Below, piece by piece: positions 1-5,510 of a DNA stretch of 9,651 nucleotides. Origin of the DNA: Bacteroidales bacterium (GTDB lineage: Bacteria > Bacteroidota > Bacteroidia > Bacteroidales > UBA932). The notes beneath the pieces are model-generated. The model was given only the letters and a program-made list of their open reading frames with translations, had not been told where the DNA came from and made no database searches. Made by a program: the position numbers and the translations under genes. Numbering within the stretch: position 1 is the first letter of the stretch; every line of letters begins with the position of its first letter. The DNA lies in the NCBI GenBank assembly GCA_017556665.1, contig JAFYMJ010000345.1:1-9651 (forward strand), written 5' to 3'.

Positions 1-197
1 TCCCTATGATCAACCAGCAGTATGTACTGCATGAATGTGAAGATGTAGAATTGATCAATAGAGAAGAAGATATGGGTGTTGAAGGGATGAGAAAAGCAAA
101 ACGTTCCTACAATCCAATGAAAATGATTGAAAAACATTTAATTTCTACCAGAGATCTTACAAATGTAAAAGGAATCTGGAGTCATGATGACGAATAA
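1..197 (+). CDS. C-terminal end of a DUF2156 (phosphatidylglycerol lysyltransferase-domain) protein, partial
   Basis: The frame is open from the left edge (first full codon at base 3) to TAA at 195-197, so this is the tail of a longer gene; the ATG at 6 need not be a start. The visible ~64 residues contain INREEDMGVEGMRKAKRSY followed by NPMKMIEKH. This matches, from memory, the conserved C-terminal signature of DUF2156 proteins (NREEDLG-x-x-GLRKAK-x-SY-x-P), a GNAT-like fold related to the catalytic part of MprF-type lysyl-phosphatidylglycerol synthases. Most stand-alone DUF2156 proteins have no proven substrate, so transfer of an aminoacyl group to a lipid is only a family-level expectation. 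The last ~18 residues, after the signature, look like an unconserved tail. A terminator follows at once, so this gene is not co-transcribed with the rubrerythrin. The family call rests on one motif block. Confidence 0.7.
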   Translation, partial: PMINQQYVLHECEDVELINREEDMGVEGMRKAKRSYNPMKMIEKHLISTRDLTNVKGIWSHDDE

Positions 198-201
198 GAA
201 T

Positions 202-227
202 AGCAGGCTATAAAAAGCCTGCTTTTT
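202..227 (+). terminator. Rho-independent terminator of the DUF2156 gene
   Basis: AGCAGGCT (202-209) pairs perfectly with AGCCTGCT (216-223) around a 6-nt loop, and a run of five T begins at 223. It starts five bases after the stop codon. Confidence 0.9.
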
Positions 228-277
228 CTATATTCAAAAATAGAAATAAAATTCCTAGTTTTTTTATCAAAATAGTG

Positions 278-306
278 TTGACAAAACATAAAGTCTAATT
301 TATAAT
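278..306 (+). promoter_or_regulatory. Sigma-A-type promoter of the rubrerythrin gene
   Basis: The -35 box is TTGACA (278-283) and the -10 box TATAAT (301-306), both exact consensus, separated by exactly 17 bp. Initiation is expected near 313, giving a 5' leader of about 65 nt. A promoter this strong with an operator on its -10 box suggests high expression under tight repression. Confidence 0.92.
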
Positions 307-314
307 AATTATCA
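300..314 (+). promoter_or_regulatory. PerR box overlapping the rubrerythrin -10 element
   Basis: TTATAATAATTATCA matches the Bacillus PerR consensus TTATAATNATTATAA at every defined position but one (C for A at 313). It covers the -10 hexamer, so a bound PerR dimer would block RNA polymerase. A second perfect dyad, TTATC-A-GATAA (309-319), overlaps its right half, and GATAA/TTATC arms at 315-319 and 326-330 extend the symmetry downstream. PerR is an iron-dependent peroxide sensor of the Fur family that represses rubrerythrins in clostridia. Binding here is inferred from the match. Confidence 0.82.
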
Positions 315-379
315 GATAAGATAATTTATCAAATTTAAATATATACAAGAGAGAGTTAAATTTTAAGGAGGAAAAAGTT

Positions 380-925
380 ATGAAAAAATTTGTTTGTTCT
401 GTATGTGGTTATGTTCATGAAGGTGACGCAGCTCCCGCTGAATGTCCTCTGTGCCATGTTGGCCCTGAAAAATTTGTTGAACAGAAAGCTGGCGAAATGG
501 AATGGGCATGTGAACATGTAATTGGTGTTGCTCAGGGTTCTCCCGAAGATATCATGATGGATCTGAGAGCAAACTTTGAAGGTGAATGTACAGAAGTTGG
601 TATGTACCTGGCAATGGCTAGAGTAGCTCATAGAGAAGGTTATCCTGAAATCGGTCTGTACTGGGAAAAAGCTGCTTGGGAAGAAGCTGAACACGCTGCA
701 AAATTCGCAGAACTGCTGGGTGAAGTTGTAACAAGCTCCACAAAGAAAAACCTGGAAATGAGAATCGATGCTGAAAACGGTGCAACAGCTGGTAAATTTG
801 ACCTGGCTAAGAGAGCAAAAGCATACGATCTGGATGCAATTCATGACACAGTACATGAAATGGCAAAAGACGAAGCAAGACACGGTAAAGCATTCCTGGG
901 TCTGTACAATAGATATTTCAAATAA
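380..925 (+). CDS. rbr: Reverse rubrerythrin (N-terminal rubredoxin domain plus diiron ferritin-like domain), peroxide/oxygen-detoxifying
   Basis: Cytoplasmic non-haem iron protein of 181 aa. The N-terminal rubredoxin-type site has Cys6-x2-Cys9 and Cys22-x2-Cys25. A four-helix ferritin-like domain follows (about 55-181) with diiron ligands visible as Glu69/Glu72, the ExxH at 102-105, Glu132 and the ExxH at 165-168. In classical rubrerythrin the rubredoxin module is C-terminal; here the order is reversed, as in the clostridial 'RevRbr' proteins. Those take electrons from NAD(P)H through a reductase to reduce hydrogen peroxide (and oxygen) to water. The start is set by AAGGAGG (365-371), 8 bp before ATG. 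The gene is monocistronic between its own promoter and a terminator. The PerR box predicts induction by peroxide or air. The exact electron donor and the balance of peroxide versus oxygen reduction cannot be read from the sequence. Confidence 0.96.
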   Translation: MKKFVCSVCGYVHEGDAAPAECPLCHVGPEKFVEQKAGEMEWACEHVIGVAQGSPEDIMMDLRANFEGECTEVGMYLAMARVAHREGYPEIGLYWEKAAWEEAEHAAKFAELLGEVVTSSTKKNLEMRIDAENGATAGKFDLAKRAKAYDLDAIHDTVHEMAKDEARHGKAFLGLYNRYFK

Positions 926-961
926 TTTGAAATGACAACGAATTGAACCCCTTGACAATAG

Positions 962-992
962 GAAAACCCCTATTTCATGGGGTTTTCTTTTT
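962..992 (+). terminator. Rho-independent terminator of the rubrerythrin gene
   Basis: GAAAACCCC (962-970) pairs with GGGGTTTTC (979-987) around an 8-nt loop; TTTTCTTTTT forms the U-tract. It lies 37 bp after the stop codon. Confidence 0.9.
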
Positions 993-1229
993 GTTCAGAA
1001 CAGGAGACCATTTTTCTGTTTTGTTGAAATGACAGCATAACCTTAATTTTCATTTTCCAAAAACTGAAGGGAAATTTATGGGAAAAACACTTTATTTACC
1101 CTCTGAAAAATCTTTTCCCTGGAGTTTTTTCCCTTGAGAACACCCTGTAGCCATTGATTTTACAGGGTTTCAGGGACCTTTCTTTTTTCCCAAGAGTAAC
1201 ATTTGAATATTAATTTCAACAACTACTAC

Positions 1230-1258
1230 TTGATATCTGTAACCTGAAGAGTTAGGAT
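1230..1258 (+). promoter_or_regulatory. Candidate promoter for the SLH-protein gene
   Basis: TTGATA (1230-1235) and TAGGAT (1253-1258) lie 17 bp apart. Initiation would fall near 1265, leaving a leader of about 180 nt. The -10 box is imperfect and lies inside the AGAGTT/AACTCT dyad, so a promoter further upstream cannot be excluded. Confidence 0.4.
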
Positions 1259-1279
1259 ATGTCCAACTCTAAAGGAAGG

Positions 1280-1296
1280 TGATACAATGTGTATCA
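1280..1296 (+). promoter_or_regulatory. 17-bp palindrome with a start codon at its centre; operator or leader-peptide hairpin
   Basis: TGATACA (1280-1286) and TGTATCA (1290-1296) are perfect 7-bp arms around ATG. That ATG opens an 11-codon frame (MCIIQELYDGE, stop at 1320-1322) and has AAGGAAGG (1272-1279) 7 bp upstream. It may be a transcription-factor operator or a leader peptide whose start sits in a hairpin loop. I cannot decide which, and chance is also possible in AT-rich DNA. Confidence 0.35.
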
Positions 1297-1445
1297 TACA
1301 GGAATTATATGATGGAGAATAGTTCGTAACTTATGGTTGATATATTCAAAAGTTAACAAAACATATGTTGCTGATCATCAGCATCCCATGTTATATTTAG
1401 ATTAGATTTTAATAAAAATCTAAAAAACAAAAGGGAGGAATCCTA

Positions 1446-3119
1446 ATGAAAAAATCCAAACGACTGATTACTCTTGTTCTGTCAGCTGTTCTTGCTGGAT
1501 CAATGACATGTCCTGCTTGGGCTGCACAGACATATACAATCAAAGACGAAGTTTCCACGAAATATGGTTTTTCTGCCAATCCTTATCTGGTGAAAATCAC
1601 TGCAGATGAAGTAAAAGCAGATGGTAAAATCTATGTTTCCGAAAACTTTGGTAATCTGGATGTTTACCGCTGTAAAGGGGCAGTAACCATTGATGCTATA
1701 GATTGTGTATCTTTCCCTGGTATTATGGACTCTTTTACATATGCAAAAGATGTACATACTCTTGCAGCAAGCCCTCATAGTGCAGAATGGTTGCCTCTGA
1801 AAGATGGTACATTTACAAAGGCAGGTGCTTATCTGTTCAACAGTACCATTACAAGCAAGAGTGGTGAACTGATTCCTTCAAAGGTTCAGTTTGTTTTCAT
1901 CATTGAGGATGGTAAATCTACAACAACAGCACAGGATTATGAACTCAAATCCTTCTCTGATGTTCCTGCATCCCGTTGGTCTTATAATGCCATTATGGAA
2001 ATGGTAAATCAAGGGCTGTTCTCTGGCACAAAGAAACCAAATGCTGCTGGTGTTGGTGAATTTTCTCCTACAGGCAAAATGACTCGTGCCCAGTTTGTTT
2101 CTGTCATTGTTCGTCATCTCTATAATGATGAACTGAACAGCCTGACAGCTGGCCGTTACTGGTACAGCAACAGTTATGATGTAGCCAAAAATCATGGTAT
2201 CGTTCGTATCAATGAATTTTCTGTTGAAGATATGGACAAGCCCATTACAAGACAGGAAATGGCTATGGTAGCAGTCAGAGCCATGAATGAAAAGAAAGTA
2301 GACATGCCCCAGATGGCTGATAAGAGTGAAATTGCTGATTTCAATAAAGTAGACAGATATTATCAGGACTTTGTAAGATGGGCGTTTGCTTCTGGTGTGA
2401 TCAGTGGTTATGATGAAAAGGGCACATTTGGCCCTACAGATACCCTTACCCGTGAACAGGGTGCTCTGGTAGCATATAGAATTGTAAATGCAAAAGGTGC
2501 AGTGCAGGCTGTACCAGCAGTAAAACAGGAAACTGCAAAAGAAGAAACGATTGATATTGTTCTTGCAAATGGTGTAGTTGTTCCTGTCTCCACTACTAAA
2601 AAAGAATATATTACATTCCATAAAGCAAATGGTACAACAGTGCAATATCCTAAAGATCCTGCTTATGAAAATCAGTCTGTGGATGGTATTCTGACTATCT
2701 ATGAAGGTCAGAAAACAATCAGACCTGCCAGAGAAGGGGATATTTTTGTAAAAGCAGATGGTACAAAGATCACTCTGAAAAAAGGTCCTCATGGTATCTT
2801 AGGTGAAGGTCAGGGTGTAGCACCAGATAAAAATCTGCATGGTTATTCTGGTCTGTGGACAGGTACTCGTTTTAATTTTGATGTGGATGTAGATGGTCGC
2901 TGGACAGATGGCACAGGTAAAACATTGCAGAATAACAACTATCAGATAAATAGAACAACTGGTGAGGGTCATTGGTCTGGTGAATGGCAAGTTTTAACAA
3001 AAGCATATCCTGAGCCTGCAGAAGATGGTTTCTATTCTGGTCAGGTAAGTACTGATCCTCTTTCTTTATGGTCTTGGTCTGCAATTCTTGATGATTGGCT
3101 TACCAATACAACAAGATAA
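1446..3119 (+). CDS. Secreted SLH-domain cell-surface protein
   Basis: 557 aa. A Sec signal peptide (KKSKR, a hydrophobic stretch 7-20, AWA just before residue 27) points to export. Residues 28-160 form an unrecognised N-terminal domain. Three S-layer homology repeats follow: 170-223 (FSDVPASRW...MTRAQF), 237-283 (divergent first half, ITRQE at 267-271) and 295-347 (YYQDFVRWA...LTREQ). The TRAE-like ends are the usual SLH motif. An SLH triplet typically docks onto pyruvylated secondary cell-wall polymer, so the product is expected to be non-covalently anchored to the wall. Residues 365-557 are another unrecognised region, rich in Gly, Trp and Asp. Having the SLH block in the middle with domains on both sides is less common than having it at one end. 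AAGGGAGG (1431-1438), 7 bp before ATG, sets the start. The next secreted gene follows after 75 bp without a terminator, so co-transcription is likely. The external function is unknown. Confidence 0.88.
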   Translation: MKKSKRLITLVLSAVLAGSMTCPAWAAQTYTIKDEVSTKYGFSANPYLVKITADEVKADGKIYVSENFGNLDVYRCKGAVTIDAIDCVSFPGIMDSFTYAKDVHTLAASPHSAEWLPLKDGTFTKAGAYLFNSTITSKSGELIPSKVQFVFIIEDGKSTTTAQDYELKSFSDVPASRWSYNAIMEMVNQGLFSGTKKPNAAGVGEFSPTGKMTRAQFVSVIVRHLYNDELNSLTAGRYWYSNSYDVAKNHGIVRINEFSVEDMDKPITRQEMAMVAVRAMNEKKVDMPQMADKSEIADFNKVDRYYQDFVRWAFASGVISGYDEKGTFGPTDTLTREQGALVAYRIVNAKGAVQAVPAVKQETAKEETIDIVLANGVVVPVSTTKKEYITFHKANGTTVQYPKDPAYENQSVDGILTIYEGQKTIRPAREGDIFVKADGTKITLKKGPHGILGEGQGVAPDKNLHGYSGLWTGTRFNFDVDVDGRWTDGTGKTLQNNNYQINRTTGEGHWSGEWQVLTKAYPEPAEDGFYSGQVSTDPLSLWSWSAILDDWLTNTTR

Positions 3120-3194
3120 TAATAAAAAGGTAGCATAAAGAAGTTCTTTTAGTTCCTGATAAAAAGACTAAAAAAATGAAAAGGAGATATTTAT

Positions 3195-4394
3195 ATGAAG
3201 AGAGTTATTTCTATTCTGTTGACTGCTGTTATGGCGATGTCTATTATGGCAGTTCCTGCATTTGCAGCAGAAAATTCTATTTCTGGAACAGATGCAGCTG
3301 GTTTGACAATTTATGTAAAGGGTCATGAGGATATTAATAAAGAGCCTAAGCCTCTGTCTGAGGCTCCTAAAATGGACTATGTAAAGACCATTGAGGGTGT
3401 TACTTTCTCTAATTATATCCGTCATACTGAGAGAGATTCAAAGGATGAAACAAATAAGGCTATTAAGGTATGTCAGGTGTATGTAGGTTTGGATGCTTCT
3501 ATGCGTACTAATACTGATAAGAGTGAGTTTATGTATTTTCCTGTAGGTCGCTTTAATTGTATTAGTAGTCAAGTTATAAAAAAGTATGGAACTTCTTTAG
3601 CTACTTCTGACTTGAACTCTATTAAGACTAATACCCCTTATTTAGAAGATTATTATTTGAATGCAAAGGACTGGCTTGATGAATATTGTATTGACGCCTA
3701 TGCAGCAAAAGACCGTAATATGGATGGTACTTGGGATGGTGGGTTGCAGTGGACTTTCCACAAAGACCCTAATAAAGTTGGTATAGTAAGTGGTAATACT
3801 CCTGGTTCTTATAAGGTCTCTTATAATATTCGTGTAAATCAGGGTGATAAGGTGACTTATTTCCAGGTTTTTGTAACTGATGCAACTAATTATAGTGGTG
3901 AGCGTGTAACTGAGACTACTCCTATTACTCCTGCTCCTTCTACTGACCCTGTGACAGTTGCCCCCGCTAAGGAGGCAACTGCACAGCCTACTACATCCCC
4001 TATTTATATCAATAATGTAAAGACTAATTTTGAGGCTTATAATATTAATGGTAATAACTATTTTAAACTGAGAGATGTGGCTCTGGCTCTGCGTGGTACT
4101 CAGAAGCAGTTTGAGGTCGGCTGGGATGGTGAAAAGAATGCAATTTCCCTGAGTTCCAAAACACCTTATTCTGGAAAAGCTGGTACTGTTTCTACTTCCA
4201 AGCAGCAGAGAAAAGCAAGCAGAACAAATTCTGCAATCTATGTTGATGGAGTGAAAAAGGACTTTACTGCTTATCAGATCAATGGCAACAATTTCTTCAA
4301 ACTGAGAGATTTAGGTCAGACATTTGATTTCAATGTTGGCTGGGATAGTGCTACACAGTCTGTAACTATCGACACAACAAAAACATACAAGTAA
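3195..4394 (+). CDS. Secreted protein with two C-terminal copper-amine-oxidase-N ('stalk') repeats
   Basis: 399 aa. The signal peptide (MKRVISILLTAVMAMSIMAV, then AFA before Ala25) indicates secretion. Residues 30-235 form a domain I do not recognise, with Cys93, Cys122 and Cys165. A Pro/Thr linker follows (about 235-268). Two copies of a ~50-residue repeat end the protein: 270-320 (AYNINGNNYFKLRDVALAL) and 348-396 (AYQINGNNFFKLRDLGQTF), each with VGWD and a closing beta strand. This is the short copper-amine-oxidase N-terminal (PF07833-like) module of clostridial and paenibacillar surface proteins, thought to be structural; no oxidase catalytic domain is present. AAGGAGA (3181-3187), 7 bp before ATG, sets the start. 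Codon use is odd: Glu is GAG in 11 of 16 cases up to residue 313, whereas the upstream gene mostly uses GAA; Arg is mostly CGT up to residue 300, then AGA only. It may partner with the SLH protein at the cell surface. Confidence 0.82.
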   Translation: MKRVISILLTAVMAMSIMAVPAFAAENSISGTDAAGLTIYVKGHEDINKEPKPLSEAPKMDYVKTIEGVTFSNYIRHTERDSKDETNKAIKVCQVYVGLDASMRTNTDKSEFMYFPVGRFNCISSQVIKKYGTSLATSDLNSIKTNTPYLEDYYLNAKDWLDEYCIDAYAAKDRNMDGTWDGGLQWTFHKDPNKVGIVSGNTPGSYKVSYNIRVNQGDKVTYFQVFVTDATNYSGERVTETTPITPAPSTDPVTVAPAKEATAQPTTSPIYINNVKTNFEAYNINGNNYFKLRDVALALRGTQKQFEVGWDGEKNAISLSSKTPYSGKAGTVSTSKQQRKASRTNSAIYVDGVKKDFTAYQINGNNFFKLRDLGQTFDFNVGWDSATQSVTIDTTKTYK

Positions 4395-4400
4395 AGTGTA

Positions 4401-4436
4401 AAAGGGTGCTGTGATCACAGCACCCTTTATTTTTGG
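4401..4436 (+). terminator. Strong palindromic terminator after the surface-protein pair
   Basis: AAAGGGTGCTGT (4401-4412) pairs without mismatch with ACAGCACCCTTT (4417-4428) around GATC; including the loop it is a perfect 28-bp palindrome. TTTATTTTT follows, as for intrinsic termination of the plus-strand genes. On the minus strand the U-tract is only TTTT, so it is at best a weak terminator for the convergent gene. Confidence 0.92.
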
Positions 4437-4440
4437 CTTT

Positions 4441-4546
4441 AAAATTGTATTTTTGACAAAATTGTGTTTTTAAAGTTAATTTTTTGAAGGCTAACTTTTA
4501 GATATTGAAAAATCAAGGAAAAACACAATTTTAGATTTTTTGAAGG
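4441..4546. repeat. Compact intergenic block of direct and inverted repeats
   Basis: AAAATTGTATTTTT (4441-4454) and AAAATTGTGTTTTT (4458-4471) are near-identical direct copies with 17-bp period. AAAAACACAATTTT (4519-4532) is the exact inverse of the second. Inside the larger stem, AAAGTTA (4472-4478) pairs with TAACTTT (4492-4498), and the 12-mer ATTTTTTGAAGG occurs at 4479-4490 and 4535-4546. As RNA the inverted arm could pair with either direct copy, giving two exclusive folds. TTGACA motifs lie at 4453-4458 and 4571-4576, but with poor -10 partners. The rest of the 4437-4681 spacer is AT-rich and shows nothing else I can name. Confidence 0.6.
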
Positions 4547-4681
4547 TCACAGCATTTATTCTATATTGATTTGACAATGCTTCTTCCTATTTGTAAAAAA
4601 CAAGTTTTTTCATATTTTTGTAAATTAAGAAGGTGGCTGCTGATACTTTTAGGTAAGAAGTAAATTAGATTTATTTTTTCT

Positions 4682-5338
4682 TCATTTTTCTTCTATAACC
4701 ATCATAACAGGACTGTCGTGAAGCATACAGGCAATTTGGACTTCTTTTGTTGCTCTGACACTACATTTACAATCTGGCATGGGGCAGACATATTTCTTAC
4801 TGTTATTTTTCTTTTTACCTGCTACACCAGCTGTACCTGCTACTCCAGATCCACCTGTGCCAGCAGCATATTCAAATTCTTCTTTTCTGGAAAGGTCAAT
4901 ATCCTGCCAGCCCTGTTCTTCTATAAAGGCAATCAGATCTGGAGAAGGGGAAGTGATGCTATAACCTATGCGAGGATCATAGTCTATCAGAATGGCACCT
5001 GTACCTTCTGCTACCTGCTTGAAAATTTTATTATGGTATGTTCCTGACCTTGAAGTCTCTTTTTGCATTGAAATTACGGCACAGAAGTGATGTACCATCT
5101 CATGAATAAGAGTAGCAAGGGTTTCTGATAAATTACGAGAAAGATTTTCAGCACCAATGTTTATCTCTCTATATTTTTCTTTTTTATCTTTCCAGGAATT
5201 GAATGGAGTGTAATGCCCGTAAGCTCTGGGGCTTGATTGTATCGTGATTACTACTCTTGGTAACACTCCATCAAAATATCTGTCATTCAGGATGTCATAA
5301 GCACCCTCTAAAAATTCTGTTATTTCACTTACTTTCAT
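4682..5338 (-). CDS. SprT-like zinc metalloprotease-domain protein
   Basis: 218 aa. The SprT-like core (about 1-130) contains LIHEMVHHF, with the HExxH zinc site at His79-Glu80-His83 and a likely third ligand His102 in YHNKIF. The N-terminal YDILNDRYFDGVLP is the typical SprT opening (helix, then F-x-G-x-LP). After a Gly/Ala/Thr-rich flexible linker (159-174), a C-terminal zinc-ribbon-like segment follows: Cys185, Cys190/Cys192, then Cys204 and His207, less regular than the usual two CxxC pairs. SprT-like domains are related to SPRTN, which cleaves DNA-crosslinked proteins; roles of bacterial members on mobile elements are poorly defined. AAAAGGAGA (5354-5346 on this strand) sets the start 7-8 bp downstream. 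The gene is divergent from the 363-aa orphan. The domain call is firm; a proteolytic function in vivo is inferred from the intact HExxH. Confidence 0.88.
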   Translation of the reverse strand: MKVSEITEFLEGAYDILNDRYFDGVLPRVVITIQSSPRAYGHYTPFNSWKDKKEKYREINIGAENLSRNLSETLATLIHEMVHHFCAVISMQKETSRSGTYHNKIFKQVAEGTGAILIDYDPRIGYSITSPSPDLIAFIEEQGWQDIDLSRKEEFEYAAGTGGSGVAGTAGVAGKKKNNSKKYVCPMPDCKCSVRATKEVQIACMLHDSPVMMVIEEK

Positions 5339-5345
5339 AAAAACA

Positions 5346-5372
5346 TCTCCTTTTGAAAATTAAATTCAAAAG
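5346..5372 (-). promoter_or_regulatory. Inverted repeat that includes the SprT-like gene's ribosome binding site
   Basis: CTTTTGAA (5350-5357) and TTCAAAAG (5365-5372) are perfect 8-bp arms around 7 nt. On the minus strand the proximal arm contains the AAAAG part of the Shine-Dalgarno AAAAGGAGA, so in the mRNA a hairpin would partly hide the ribosome binding site. It could equally be an operator on DNA. The AT-rich stem would be of modest stability. Confidence 0.45.
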
Positions 5373-5451
5373 AAAATATATTTATATGTCTATGAAATAG
5401 TATTATCTGTAGTATTTTCAACTTTTATATCAAAAATCAAAGGAAAAGTGT

Positions 5452-5480
5452 TTGTAAAAACATGATCATTACACTATACT
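5452..5480 (+). promoter_or_regulatory. Candidate promoter of the 363-aa orphan gene
   Basis: TTGTAA (5452-5457) and TATACT (5475-5480) lie exactly 17 bp apart, 30 bp upstream of the ATG. The spacer holds the 8-bp palindrome ATGATCAT (5462-5469), a possible operator half. It lies in the 172-bp divergent spacer shared with the SprT-like gene. Confidence 0.6.
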
Positions 5481-5510
5481 GAATTTAGATTATATAAAAG
5501 AGGTGTTCTT

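Larger units (their letters stand above)
993..1445 (+). promoter_or_regulatory. Gene-free 450-bp spacer rich in inverted repeats; probable long structured leader of the SLH gene
   Basis: No ORF of normal gene size lies here. The spacer holds a chain of dyads: AAGGGAAA (1067-1074) with TTTCCCTT (1128-1135), enclosing GGGAAAA (1080-1086) with TTTTCCC (1113-1119); ACCCTGTA (1142-1149) with TACAGGGT (1161-1168); TTGAA/TTCAA (1203-1219); AGAGTT-A-GGA (1248-1257) with TCC-AACTCT (1262-1270); TGATACA/TGTATCA (1280-1296); TGCTGAT-C-ATCAGCA (1369-1383) inside AACAT/ATGTT (1360-1392); and TTAGATTTT-AATA-AAAATCTAA (1402-1423), just before the ribosome binding site. Two very short SD-preceded frames occur: a 19-codon one at 1078-1137 (MGKTLYLPSEKSFPWSFFP) and an 11-codon one at 1287-1322. 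I do not recognise a known riboswitch class. A transcribed regulatory leader or a small RNA are both possible. Confidence 0.45.

Noticed and set aside
356..958. 200-codon frame antisense to the rubrerythrin gene
   Set aside because: It is a shadow of a gene with clear cysteine and diiron motifs; its composition (Phe, Cys, Ser-rich) is typical of reversed coding sequence and it has no credible ribosome binding site.
1078..1137. 19-codon frame with a Shine-Dalgarno-like sequence in the rubrerythrin-SLH spacer
   Set aside because: Too short to support by itself, and its sequence is largely explained by the GGGAAA/TTTCCC stem arms.
1142..1168. ACCCTGTA/TACAGGGT as a terminator
   Set aside because: The 8-bp stem is followed by TTTCAGGG rather than a U-tract, and no gene precedes it; kept only as part of the structured spacer.
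1878..2792. 304-codon frame antisense to the SLH gene
   Set aside because: It is rich in Cys, Ile, Phe and His with no recognisable domain and lies wholly opposite verified SLH repeats.
4595..4610. A6-CAAG-T6 hairpin as terminator of the minus-strand SprT-like gene
   Set aside because: Only six A-T pairs, unlikely to be stable enough; no convincing terminator for that gene was found.
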